Shown: one piece after another, positions 52,872-63,691 of the stretch
How positions within the stretch are numbered: position 1 is the stretch's first letter
Layout: every line of letters starts with the position of its first letter
Assembly: GCF_902148855.1 (NCBI RefSeq)
Contig: NC_043969.1
Span: 30,137,853 to 30,201,852, forward strand
Direction of reading: 5' to 3'
DNA: 64,000 nt
Origin: Sphaeramia orbicularis
Taxonomy: Eukaryota; Chordata; Actinopteri; Kurtiformes; Apogonidae
Program-made: the position numbers and the translations under genes
Notes under the pieces: model-generated
The model's database searches: none
What the model saw: only the letters and a program-made list of their open reading frames with translations
What the model was told of the DNA's origin: nothing

Positions 52872-53762
52872 CAGAGGTGTAGTCCAGGGTACACAAGGAT
52901 ATTTTTCAGTCAGCATTGGGTATACCCACTTCTAAATCCCCCCTGATGTGCACCATTCAGTAGTATCTGAGCCAAATTGCCCATTTTTTCCCCCTAGGAT
53001 GGTGACGCCATGACCCCCCCTTCTCTGCCTCTAATTGGCTAGTACTCACTGCCTTCAATGATTAGATTGGTTACCTTTAGGAATGAGGACTGATGAGCCA
53101 ATCAAAGGAAGAGTAGGGCGGGTTATGCCAAGGAAAATATTGCTAACTAGCGCTGTTCCACCTCTGGAACCTGATTGGACACCTCAGGTGCCAGTGTCAC
53201 CCCAACTGATTGACAGGTCACTGCACGTCTCATTGAAATATGCGCGATTATTGGAAATGCAAATGAGAAAGGCAGAATAAACGTCTTTCAAGAGTGACGT
53301 ATCGAGAGAACCTACTTTCATGGAGTACATAATTCTGAATTAAGTTTTAAGGTGGTTTCAAAATGAGTCACTGTTTTAAACTACTGGCCATATGACTGCA
53401 CATTTAGAGCAGAAGAGATTTTGTCACCAATAGTACAACTATGTGAGTAGGCTAATGTTATGAAAGGCTAATGCTATGAAAGGCTAAGGTTATCCTATAT
53501 TTGCCTCATGTTGAATACATTTACATTCATTCAGCTGCTTTTATCACCAGTAATACCTACAAACTGCTCCTGATCAAGTCATGATCATTTTACAATAGTG
53601 AGCAAATACTACTGATGGATTTTTGGGTAAACTAAATAGAGTAGTCTGACATGTCCTTGTTTCTAAAACGGTGTTTTTTTGGACTTAAAGAAAAAAAAGA
53701 AAAAAAAAAAGGAAGCCAAAAATTGAGAGTATACCCACTTCTCCAGGGACAACTACACCACA

Positions 53763-53764
<2 letters not shown>
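52872..53764. mobile_element. Candidate DNA transposon in intron 4 of copy H
   Basis: About 0.9 kb of unique sequence between two microsatellites. It starts CAGAGGTGTAGTCCAGGG, and its far end read in reverse has GGTGTAGTTGTCCCTGG, followed in both cases by GTGGGTATAC or GGGTATACCCAC. This suggests imperfect terminal inverted repeats. No target duplication can be recognised because both flanks are repeats. The frame at 53083-53280 does not resemble a transposase. Confidence 0.5.
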
Positions 53765-53813
<49 letters not shown>

Positions 53814-53832
53814 CACACACACACACACACAT
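53763..53832. repeat. (TG)n(TA)n(CA)n microsatellite in intron 4 of copy H
   Basis: About 8 bp of TG, 40 bp of TA and 20 bp of CA. It marks the right border of the insertion in this intron. Confidence 0.93.
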
Positions 53833-54309
53833 ACTGTATACTTCTTGAATAGAACTATTTAGTCATTCAAAGTGAAAGCGTAACCACTGAGCACCAACTA
53901 TGAGTGATATTACAACTACTTTCTCACCTTTTCCCAGTCTGCAGTTAAACGCTTCCTCCCAGAACTCAGTAAGCACAGGGATGCAGTCACTACAGTAGGA
54001 GAGAGATCCAGTAAGAGTCTCTGAGCCCTGGGATGACAGACTGTTCAATACTAAATCCAAGGGCTCCTGCACAGAAGTTATACTTCAACAAGTCTGCATC
54101 TGTAACCCAGGCCTCGCTGCCGATCCACTGGTGAGGAGGAAAAGGCTGGAGTGACAGCTCCTCCAAAAGGATCCTCATATCTCCAGAGGCTGCAAATGTC
54201 ACAATAACCATAGATGTTGACCTGAAACAACAATTTGTATCTTAAATTAGGTTTAGATAAAACACAGTGGAATAGCAAATACAATAAAGAAAAAGATTTG
54301 CAGTGACTG

Positions 54310-54600
54310 TTTTTATCCCTCAGCTGAGGGGTATTGTAATTGTTTTGTTGCTTGTCCATCTGTCTGTCCATTCAATGACACAAGCGCATTAGCCTATAGA
54401 AGAATGCATAGAGATATCTGCACCAAATTTATCCTGTGGATGCATCTTGGCATGGAGCAGAAGCCTGTTGAAGATAGATGACCTTGACCTACTTTTTCAA
54501 GGTCAAATGGCCTTGTGCAGTTATAATATCTGAGTATTTTAACATCTAAATATGTATGTAATAACTTTACACACAATCTAATCTAAATTATAGGGCAGTA
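54310..54600. repeat. Dispersed repeat fragment in intron 3 of copy H
   Basis: Sequence absent from intron 3 of the other copies. It contains CTGTCTGTCCATTCAATGAC and GATGACCTTGACCTAC followed by TTTCAAGGTCAAATGGCC. The style is that of a moderately repetitive fish element; the family is not identified. Confidence 0.45.
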
Positions 54601-56346
54601 ACTTTCAACAGAGTCTTATACTGTATTTTGCCGAGTGGTATTAAAAGTGCACAGCAAGTTATGTTTCCGTCTGTGTAGTACACATTATATATGTAGGCTA
54701 GACTAATCAGTATCAGAGTGCAAATAATCAAAGCAGATTGATCAATAAACATACTCCTTAAGGTCTGTAATTATTTTCCTATAACTTATCGTCAGTCTCC
54801 TAAGTAAGTACAAGAAAAATGATTTTTAGAATATGCATCGTACCAATTTAAGCTGCAGAGAAATGTATCTGACCAGATATTTTATATATGGGCATAGCTG
54901 ATCTGGATTTTGTATTTGACTTCATTTTATTGCTGTTGTTTATTATCGTATTTAGTTATATTTATTTACTTTTCTAATCATTTTATGTGTCAGATCTATA
55001 CATTCAAATATGTCAGATCATACTTTGAAAACTCACACAACCCGTTTCTCTATACAACAGTATACAGGGTGTCCACAATCCATTACAGCTGTACATAACA
55101 CTCTACTGCACCTGGATAACTTAACCTGTGCCACTGAAGTGTTTAGAAAAGAAGCATCTCTCACATAAAGTGAGATGTTTTTGAACCCTGGATGTTTTAA
55201 AGTAACTTTAAAAAAAGTTTAATAGGAATATTAAAGTAGAATTGCAACACCAGGCCTATACTCTGACTCTATGAACCCCCAGAGTTTTGTCTTGCAGGAT
55301 GTTTCTGTACATACCTGCGGATAACTTCAGCCACTCTCTGGATTCTGCTTCGTGGGTGGGTCCGATAGAAAGATTCAGAGTATTCCACACAGATGCCTTC
55401 TTTCTGGGCTGCATACAGGAATGATGCCATGCCATTATTCCCATAGTCTGAGTCAGACCGGATAGCCCCTATCCAAGTCCAGCCGAAGTGTTTGACCAGT
55501 TTGACCAGTCCATCAGCCTGGAACTGGTCACTGGGGATTGTTCTGAAGAAGCTGGGATATTGCAGTTTATCAGACAAACACGCACAAGTGGCAAAGTGAC
55601 TGACCTGAAGAAAAACAAGTAGAAACAGGTTTAGTAAAATCCTAAACAGTGAAACACAGCAGCATCATTTTACAGACAAAGGGTCCAACTATTTACTTGA
55701 GGAATATCAAAGGGCCCAATGACGCGTGACATGGCGATTGATGGCGTTGACCCAGACTCTCCAATAATAGCCATAACCATGCCAGAGTTTGAGCAGTTCT
55801 GACTGGTGTCAAATTCTGGGTCCTGGCCATTTGTGAGCTGAAGGGCTTTTTGCACAGCAATAGACACTGAAGCACACGAGTCATGGATTTGGTAACCGAG
55901 TGTAACGCCTGGCAGCAGCTCTGTGCTGTTGTTTATCTCATCGATGGCAAATATCATGGTGCGTGCAAAGCGCAGTTCACGTGTCTTAATGCTGCACAAA
56001 CACATTCATGTCACTCTTGAAACTCACATATTATAAGAACAAATCACAGGTTTAGAAAAGAAGAAATTCTGATCAGTGATTGAAATTACTGCATGTAAAA
56101 GAAATGTAATTCAAAGTGTCAGAACAGGAAAATAGATTATACTTTTTATATGCTTTGATTGACAGAATATTTGAAATATCAACAAGAAAATTATCTCATT
56201 TAGTTATTGTAGTTACTCACATTAGCTTAAAACTGATAAAAAATGTATTTTCATCTTAAACTCTTGTTGTTGGCATGTAATCCATAGAAATTCGTCCATT
56301 GTTAGAAAAAAAAAATTCACCAAAACATGAGAATAGATTATACTGT

Positions 56347-58069
56347 TGTAGCCGCATGACGGTGGAGTGAGTGAACAGACTCAAAAAACAGAATTGTAAA
56401 TTACACCACCTCCCTCTCTCTGGGTCAAACCACATTCCTTAACCACCATTCTGATTGGGTGATACCCAGGGCAGTGCCTGGACATCCTTTGCAAGTGACA
56501 TTTATGATGACGAATAATCTTAAAGAATGGAGACTATTCTAATTTAAAGCACCCAGGACAATAAAACTTAGGCTCACTTTCTTCTGTTCATCATCAAGAG
56601 CCATCCTCACCTGTCGTGATAACTGAGAGCACCCCAGATATCATGTTTACACTTGGCGACCCCTTTTGCCCCTCAACATCTGTGTCCCATCATTCCTGTT
56701 TACCCCGAGGTGGAGGCATCCTAGGGACAAAAGACTGATTTGCAAAATCTGTATCTTTTGCCGTAATTACTAGTTTCACAGAAATGTGTCAATGTTGGTT
56801 TTACTCCACAGGGTACCTCTTTCATGTATATCTATGCCCAAGCCATTTGCCTGACCTGTGGGTTCATATACATGTGTCCTATTTGTGTTCATGTTGAAAG
56901 TAAGAATATTACTGTTTATAGCATGTCCACATAATGGTATTTAGTTTATTAAGGCTGAGTGAGGTTAAAGGTGATGTATAAAGTTTAAGGATCTTATTTA
57001 AGGATCTTATTTAAAGTTGGGAGAAGTCTTCTTACAAGTCTGCATGAGGTCCTCTCTCCCTCCTCCTAAGGGGGGGAGAGAGAGGTGATACTCTGAAATA
57101 TGTAAATGACCAGCACAAGGAGGCGGTTTCCCGCTCGAAACGGACAAAGGAAGGCACGGCCCAAAGAGATCAATAACTCATCAATATGTACGAGAAGGAT
57201 GGAATGGGTTGGCCCCTGGCCAAACTATAAAGGAAGAAGATCCAACTTCTTTCGGGGCTTTTTTTTCTTTTCTTGTGTACTTTTGACACTTTGTGAGTTT
57301 TGTCTTTTTCCTGCCTTTTTGTGCTCTTCCTGTTTTGCTCCTTGCTCATGCTTCTTGCTGTACTCTTCGGAGTCTGCGCTCTTTAACTTCGTGAGTCTCC
57401 GCTCACTTCGTTGGTCCTCCTCGTGCCTTCTCTGCTCGGGCCGTGCCAACATCAGCTGCTGCTTCGAACTGTCAGAGACGTCATCACCACGTCCTCCATC
57501 CGCCGTCCAGACTGCGTCCAGCCGTTCCAGCTGTTCCTGTCCACGTCGCTGCGGGGCCACTCCAGCCGTGTCGGATCCTCCCACAAAGCCAAGACCCGCA
57601 TCATTCAGAGACCGACAACCTGTAAGAAAACTTACTCCCGGCTTATCTGAGTTGGCATTGTTCCAATTAAGTAGGTTACCTCACCTTAACCTCACTAACG
57701 TGATAATATCTTGAATATAACCCTATACCAATTTAGTCCACTTTTCCCCGTCCTTAATCTCCTGCTCCTTTTTTATCATATTTATCTCTTGTATTTGTGT
57801 TATTTGTATGTCTTAGTTAGTCAATAAATTCTTTATGTGTGTATAAATCCTCTGCCTCAGTTTGCTTGTGTACTGTTGTTCACACCTGGGTTCACTGTCC
57901 CGTCAAAAAGTTCCACCACTTTTGCAAAGTTTCCAAATTATTGTTTGGGTTAATTTACGTTTAAGGTTCAATAGTCAGATGCAGGCATCTTCAACTACAA
58001 ATCTGTAATTGAATTAATCTAGAGACCAACGCTCTATGTTTAAGAATAATTTGGCTTACTATTGCTACA
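56347..58069. mobile_element. Solo-LTR-like element in intron 1 of copy H
   Basis: A 1723-bp insertion that begins TGTAGC and ends GCTACA, flanked by the 4-bp duplication CTGT (56343-56346 and 58070-58073). The other copies have an uninterrupted sequence here. Plus-strand parts resemble an LTR: a TATAAA at 57226-57231 and an AATAAA at 57823-57828, so U3, R and U5 would follow in that order. No internal region or second LTR is present, so it is a fossil solo LTR. The family (retrovirus-like or Gypsy-like) is not resolved. It is younger than the duplication that made copy H. Confidence 0.65.
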
Positions 58070-58813
58070 CTGTCATAATAATGGTTCATATCAGCTGAAG
58101 ACAACATTCTACAGAAGGCACTTCACACACTATCACTGTTATCAGTGATTCAAACTAATTTGTCTAAAATAGTGTAATACGAAGTAAAAATAACTAGTAG
58201 GCATGTGCAGATTGTGCAGTAGTACACAATGTTTGCTGCAAGGTCATCATCACATCATCACCATTAGAAAATAGAGGAAAGGAAGACTGATAAAGCAAAC
58301 TAATTAGTTCATTAGTGTAAGACGAGTAGAAATTACTCTTAGGTCATTGTTCTATGTGCAGTAGTACGTACAAATTTTTCAGTTTGCTGAGAGTTCATCA
58401 TGACAACATCTGTATGACTACAGACTAACATCCTCTCATTCCCACACCTCCCTCTGATTTACCTCCCTGTGCACCTCAGTGGCTCAGGCATGCTGGTGTA
58501 GTCATGCATCACTGTGTTTAGGTAGTGATGGATGTTGAAAATACCCCCGATAATGTAGTCACCATCCATGGAGAATGCAGGTAGATGAGTATTACCCCGG
58601 AGCTTACATTTCACTGATGTAGCCTTAGTGCTGACTGTGTCAGTATGAGACTTTGTAAACTCAGGCATTTGTTTAAGTCCATCCCCTGATCTATCCCAGA
58701 CAAGAGCAGAAGGATGTTGGAACAAACCCAGAGTCAGACTCAGACCAATAAAACACAGCAGAGTTAATCATGGCTCAATCATTTCCATGTGATCATGAGT
58801 GGTGTTCTTCATT

Positions 58814-58824
58814 GGTTTATATAG
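58814..58824 (-). promoter_or_regulatory. Candidate TATA box, copy H
   Basis: CTATATAAACC about 43 nt before the first ATG of copy H, as in the intact copies. Confidence 0.5.
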
Positions 58825-59901
58825 ATTTTCAGACAAATGCCTCTCTCCTTCTACTGTGTAACAACTTACCAAACAACAGAGGGAGGTGTCATTGTGCTTT
58901 ATTTAATTATCTTTTTTTCAACTCTTCCTTTTATTTCATACATTTTCTTTCACTTTTGCAGATACTTCCAGGATATATTTTCTAATATTTATCCTTATTT
59001 CCTCTCCAATTTTCATTTTTATTTTTTAACTTTGTTTGAGCCCCTAATATTTGAGAGTTTAAACACACTTTTAATTGACTGCCTAATCTGATGAGAGAGG
59101 TGTATAAAACTGAACTTTCAGGCATTTAAACCACATGACCACACGGACAAAGCCAATGTTAAATGTGATGACCCCTCAGCCAGCCCCCTTTTGACAATGA
59201 GGCCCCGGTCACTGTGCACTGACCATGAAACCCTGACAGAATGTAGGTTAACATTGCTGTCCAAATTTGACGCCAATTTGACCTTGAAAATGTAAGTCAA
59301 GGTCAACGGCCACAAAAATCATTCAAAAGTTTTCAAGATGCATCTAAACACCAAAACTGATAAAGTTTATGTTACGTTATTCAAGATGTTCTTTTTTCTT
59401 TTGTTTTGGCGCACATATTTATTTTTTTTTAAAACAAACTTTCATATGCCATTGTTTTTGTATCTATATTTAATTTACTGAGAACATGTAATGTAAAAAA
59501 CATAAGATTGATTATGGAAGAATTGTTCAAATACCTCAATAATAAAAACAGTTATATCTTGTATTGTAGTGTCATAATATATAGTTGCATTATGTTTCTA
59601 ATTTCTAATCACTATAACCTGTCCTTTTACTCATGTTAATTTCTTTCTCTATTAATACGAAACAGTCAAAAGGTTATGTTTCAATGTCAAACAGAAATTG
59701 CAATTTTTGTTGTGTTTTTTCAGTGCTACAACATATTTCAAAAATAATATATAATTTTTAAGTCCCAGACATTTATAAAAACCAAACAAAACAAAATAGA
59801 GAATGTTAAATTCATTAATCACCAAGAATAAGACCTTTGTTAAACTGTATGTGCAGTGCATGAGTTGGAGTGTAAATTATTATCTCACTATGTTAAACAT
59901 C
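58825..59901. other. Spacer between copies H and I
   Basis: No gene. A diverged version of the shared spacer, with the AGGTCA block at about 59130-59340 reduced and several small deletions. Confidence 0.65.
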
Positions 59902-62900
59902 TCACAGAGGACTTTTGTTCATTAAATGTTTCTTTGTGTTCTTCTCTGGCTTAAACAGTATGATATAACACTTTGGGGCAAAAATGCACAGTATTAATCC
60001 AAAACTGGAGGCCAGAATGGCAAATATCTCCACAGCAACTGTAAATTTCCCCGGAGAGCTGATATATGCTGGGATAAATGTGATCCACACTGCACAAAAT
60101 ATGAGCATGCTGAAGGTGATAAACTTGGCCTCATTAAAATTATCAGGAAGTTTCCGTGCCAGGACAGCTAACACGAAGCAAAAGACAGCCAGTAGTCCTA
60201 CGTACCCGAGCACAGCCCAGAACCCTATAGCAGAGCCTAATGCACACTCTAAGATGATCCTCTCTTTAAATGTGGTCAGATTCTTCATTGGAAAAGGAGG
60301 GCTGACAACCAACCAAATAATACAGATCAAAACCTGAATAAATGTGACAGATACTACAGTTATTCTCTGTTGAGGAGGACCAAACCATTTCATGACATTG
60401 CTGCCTGGAAGTGTAGCTTTAAAGGCCATTAAGACAACGATAGTTTTTCCCAGGACACATGAGATGCAGAGCACAAAGGTGATTCCAAACGCTGTGTGTC
60501 GCAGCATACAGGACCATTCAGACGGTGTCCCGATGAAAGTTATTGAACATAAGAAACACAGAGTGAGTGAAAAGAGCAGCAGGAAGCTCAGCTCAGAGTT
60601 ATTGGCCCTGACGATGGGGTCGTCCTGTGACGGAAGAACACAGCCGCTGTCATAATGGCCAAACAGGCTCCAGCAACTGAGAATGAGACCAGGATGATTC
60701 CTAAGACCTCACTGAAGGAGAGAAACTCCACAGGCTTGGGGAGACAAGAGTCTCTATTTGCATTAGGCCAAAACTCACTGGGACAAGGGAAACAATCAGG
60801 AGAATCTGAAAAAAAAGATTAAAAAAATGCCCTTTACTGCTCTGACTGGATCTATAGTTATCTAGTATGTATTTGAACAAATTTACCTGTAACATTGCTT
60901 ATTTCTCCTTCAGGACATGGTATACAATCATAGCAACAAACAGGTTTTCCTTTCTGCAGCACTTTACGAGTTCCTGGACGACAGCTCTCACTGCACACTG
61001 ACACAGGCACCTGTCAAATACAGACAAACTCACACATATACTAATGTATTGTACAGATGTTATTACTAAGATTAAAAAAATAATACATAAATGACCCTAG
61101 GTCATAATTCTCTGAGTCTCCTTACTTGTGTACTTCCCTCAATCCATCTGATGTCCTTGTTGATATGGACCTCCCTGCCCAGTGGCAGCGATGCATCATA
61201 GAATCCTACTGTCACAAACTCATTCCTCCCAGTTTACTCTTCTGCCAGTTTACCAGCTCATATGTGGCCACAGGATCACCATTGGCATCAACGAAACACT
61301 ATAACCATTCTGAGAGAAATTAACTTTCCTCAGCTGAGTGAAAACCTGTGTGAATTCATTCAATTGTGACAGTGTAGAGATATGGTTAGCAAAAGATGAA
61401 ATTGAAATTAAACATAATACAATTATTTATCCAAAAAAAAGAAAAATGCGAATTATGGAGATTTGAACTGAAGCCTTTTACTGATTTTACTAGACAGACC
61501 TGTGTGGACTGAATCTTAGCAAACTGGTCACAATGATTTGTGGAATTTCTTTCTACACATAATGCATTGTGAATGGCATGTGCTATTGCATACACAGCCT
61601 TATACACCATGTTAGTGACTCGGAGATGAGATGTGTCAGTGTATGAGCTCTGGAGATTGTGTATGTCTTCAGTTCCATCACACACCCTCTCATCTGTGCC
61701 TTCACCTAAAACACAGAGGTACAAGTGTGTTTCATTCTACAATAGTTATATATACACATGTACTTTTGAATAGAAACTATTTAGTCACTCAAAATGGCCG
61801 CATAACCACTGAGCACCAACTATGAGTGATATTACAACTACTTTCTCACCTTTTCCCAGTCTGCAGTTAAACACTTCCTCCCAGAACTCAGTAAGTACAG
61901 GGGATGCAGTCACTACAGTAGGAGAGAGATCCAGTAAGAAGTCTCTGAGCCCTGGGATGACAGACTGTTCAATGCTAAATCCAAGGGCTCCTGCACAGAA
62001 GTTATACTTCAACAAGTCTGTGTCTGCAACCCAGGCCTCACTGCCGATCCACTGGTGAGGAGGAAAAGGCTGGAGTGACAGCTCCTCCAAAAGGATCCTC
62101 ATATCTCCAGAGGCTGCAAATGCCACAACAACCATAGATGTTGACCTGAAAGAACAATTTGTATCATATAAATGAAGTTCACATAAAACAGTGGAAAAAT
62201 AAATACAATAAAAACAGGATTTAAAGTGACTGTTTTCCTACATCTCTAGTGCAAATTAGATATGTAGGCAAGACTAATCAGTGTCAGAGAGCAAATCATC
62301 AAAGCAGATTGATCAATAACATACCCATTAAAGGCGCTGTACAGACTTTAAAAGTGATCTTGAAAAAGTCTAATTTTTATATATATGCCTGACTGTAGTC
62401 CGCAATTTAAAATGAGATTATCAGCACTAAAATAGGTTATTTCCAAATGCTATTTCCAGCTTCCTTGGTCAGGTCGGACAAGACTGGGCTGATTTACGGT
62501 AGACTTGCCTCACTATGACAATACCACAATGACCGACACAGATTAGTAGTGAGAAGTAAGGTGAATGACTGAGGAGTAAGATCTGTCCTTTCTCCTAAAG
62601 AAATTGATTTCTTGGATTTATTTTATTGAAATGGTAGACACTGGAACTGTGGCTGGAGTTATATCTATTTAGTTATCTTATCATTTTATGTGTCGATCTA
62701 TACATTTAATATGTCAGATTATACCTTGAAAACTCACACAACCCGTTTCTCTATACAACAGTATGCAGGGTGGCCACAATCCATTACAGCTGTACATAAC
62801 ACTCTACTGCACCTGGATACTTAACCTGTGCCACTGAAGTGTTTAGAAAAGAAGCATCTCTCAACATAAAGTGAGATGTTTTTGAGCTCTGGATGTTTTA

Positions 62901-63691
62901 AAGTAACTCTAAAATAAGTTTAATGAGAATATTAAAGTAGAATTGCAACACCAGGCCTATACTCTGACTCTATGAACTCCCAGAGTTTTGTCTTGCAGGA
63001 TGTTTCTGTACATACCTGCGGATAACTTCAGCCACTCTCTGGATTCTGCTTCGTGGGTGGGTCCGATAGAAAGATTCAGAGTATTCCACACAGATGCCTT
63101 CTCTCTGGGCTGCATACAGGAATGATGCCATGCCATTATTCCCATAGTCTGAGTCAGACCGGATGGCCCCTATCCAAGTCCAGCCGAAGTGTTTGACCAG
63201 TTTGACCAGTGCATCAGCCTGGAACTGGTCCTGGGGATTGTTCTGAAGAAGCTGGGATACTGTTGTTTATCAGACAAACATGCACAAGTGGCAAAGTAAC
63301 TGACCTGATGAAAAACAAGTAGAAACAGGTTTAGTAAAATCCTAAACAGTGAAACACAGCAACATCGTTTTACAGACTAAAGGGTCAAAACTATTTACTT
63401 GAGGAATATCAAAGGGCCCAATGACGCGTGACATGGCGATTGATGGCGTTGACCCAGACTCTCCAATAATAGCCATACCATGCCAGAGTTTGAGCAGTTC
63501 TGACTGGTGTCAAATTCCGGGTCCTGGCCATTTGTGAGCTGAAGGGCTTTTTGCACAGCAATAGACACTGAAGCACACGAGTCATGGATTGGTAACCGAG
63601 TGTAACGCCTGGCAGCAGCTCTGTGCTGTTGTTTATCTCATCAATGGCGAATATCATGGTGCGTGCAAAGCGCAGTTCACGAGACGTAATG
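59902..63691 (-). pseudogene. OlfC copy I: partial at the window edge, several single-base deletions
   Basis: Exons seen: exon 2 63399-63691, exon 3 63016-63304, exon 4 61850-62145, exon 5 61500-61705, exon 6 61126-61345, exon 7 60887-61010, exon 8 59902-60805. Exon 1 should lie to the right of the window. Exons 4, 5 and 7 are normal. Exon 2 lacks two bases, exon 3 one, exon 6 two and exon 8 one (in a G run near 60615), nearly all in short runs. Introns show similar single-base losses. Intron 3 carries about 0.3 kb of unique sequence (about 62335-62660). As given it is a pseudogene, but the pattern could be uncorrected sequence error. Otherwise it is close to copies D-H. Confidence 0.75.

Larger units (their letters stand above)
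50930..58771 (-). pseudogene. OlfC copy H: receptor pseudogene enlarged by insertions
   Basis: Exons: 58463-58771, 55697-55991, 55315-55604, 53928-54221, 52531-52736, 52153-52374, 51908-52031, 50930-51826. Exons 2, 3, 5, 6 and 7 are normal. Exon 1 has one extra base in the leader (309 nt), which separates the signal peptide from the rest. Exon 4 lacks two bases, and exon 8 lacks eight in four places, one of them near the C-terminus. The exon 1 tail (GGIFNIHHYLNTVMHDY) is closest to copy A at the other end of the array. Introns have grown: intron 1 holds an LTR-like element, intron 3 a roughly 0.3-kb dispersed repeat (about 54310-54600, with the palindrome-like ACCTTGACC and CAAGGTCA), and intron 4 a roughly 1-kb insertion. 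Confidence 0.8.

Noticed and set aside
53083-53280. 65-codon frame in the intron 4 insertion of copy H
   Set aside because: Short, with no motif, and inside a likely transposon fragment.
57106-57714. 202-codon plus-strand open frame, with a 119-codon frame opposite
   Set aside because: It lies wholly inside the solo-LTR-like element, spans its TATA region and has low-complexity Ser/Arg/Cys content with no recognisable domain.
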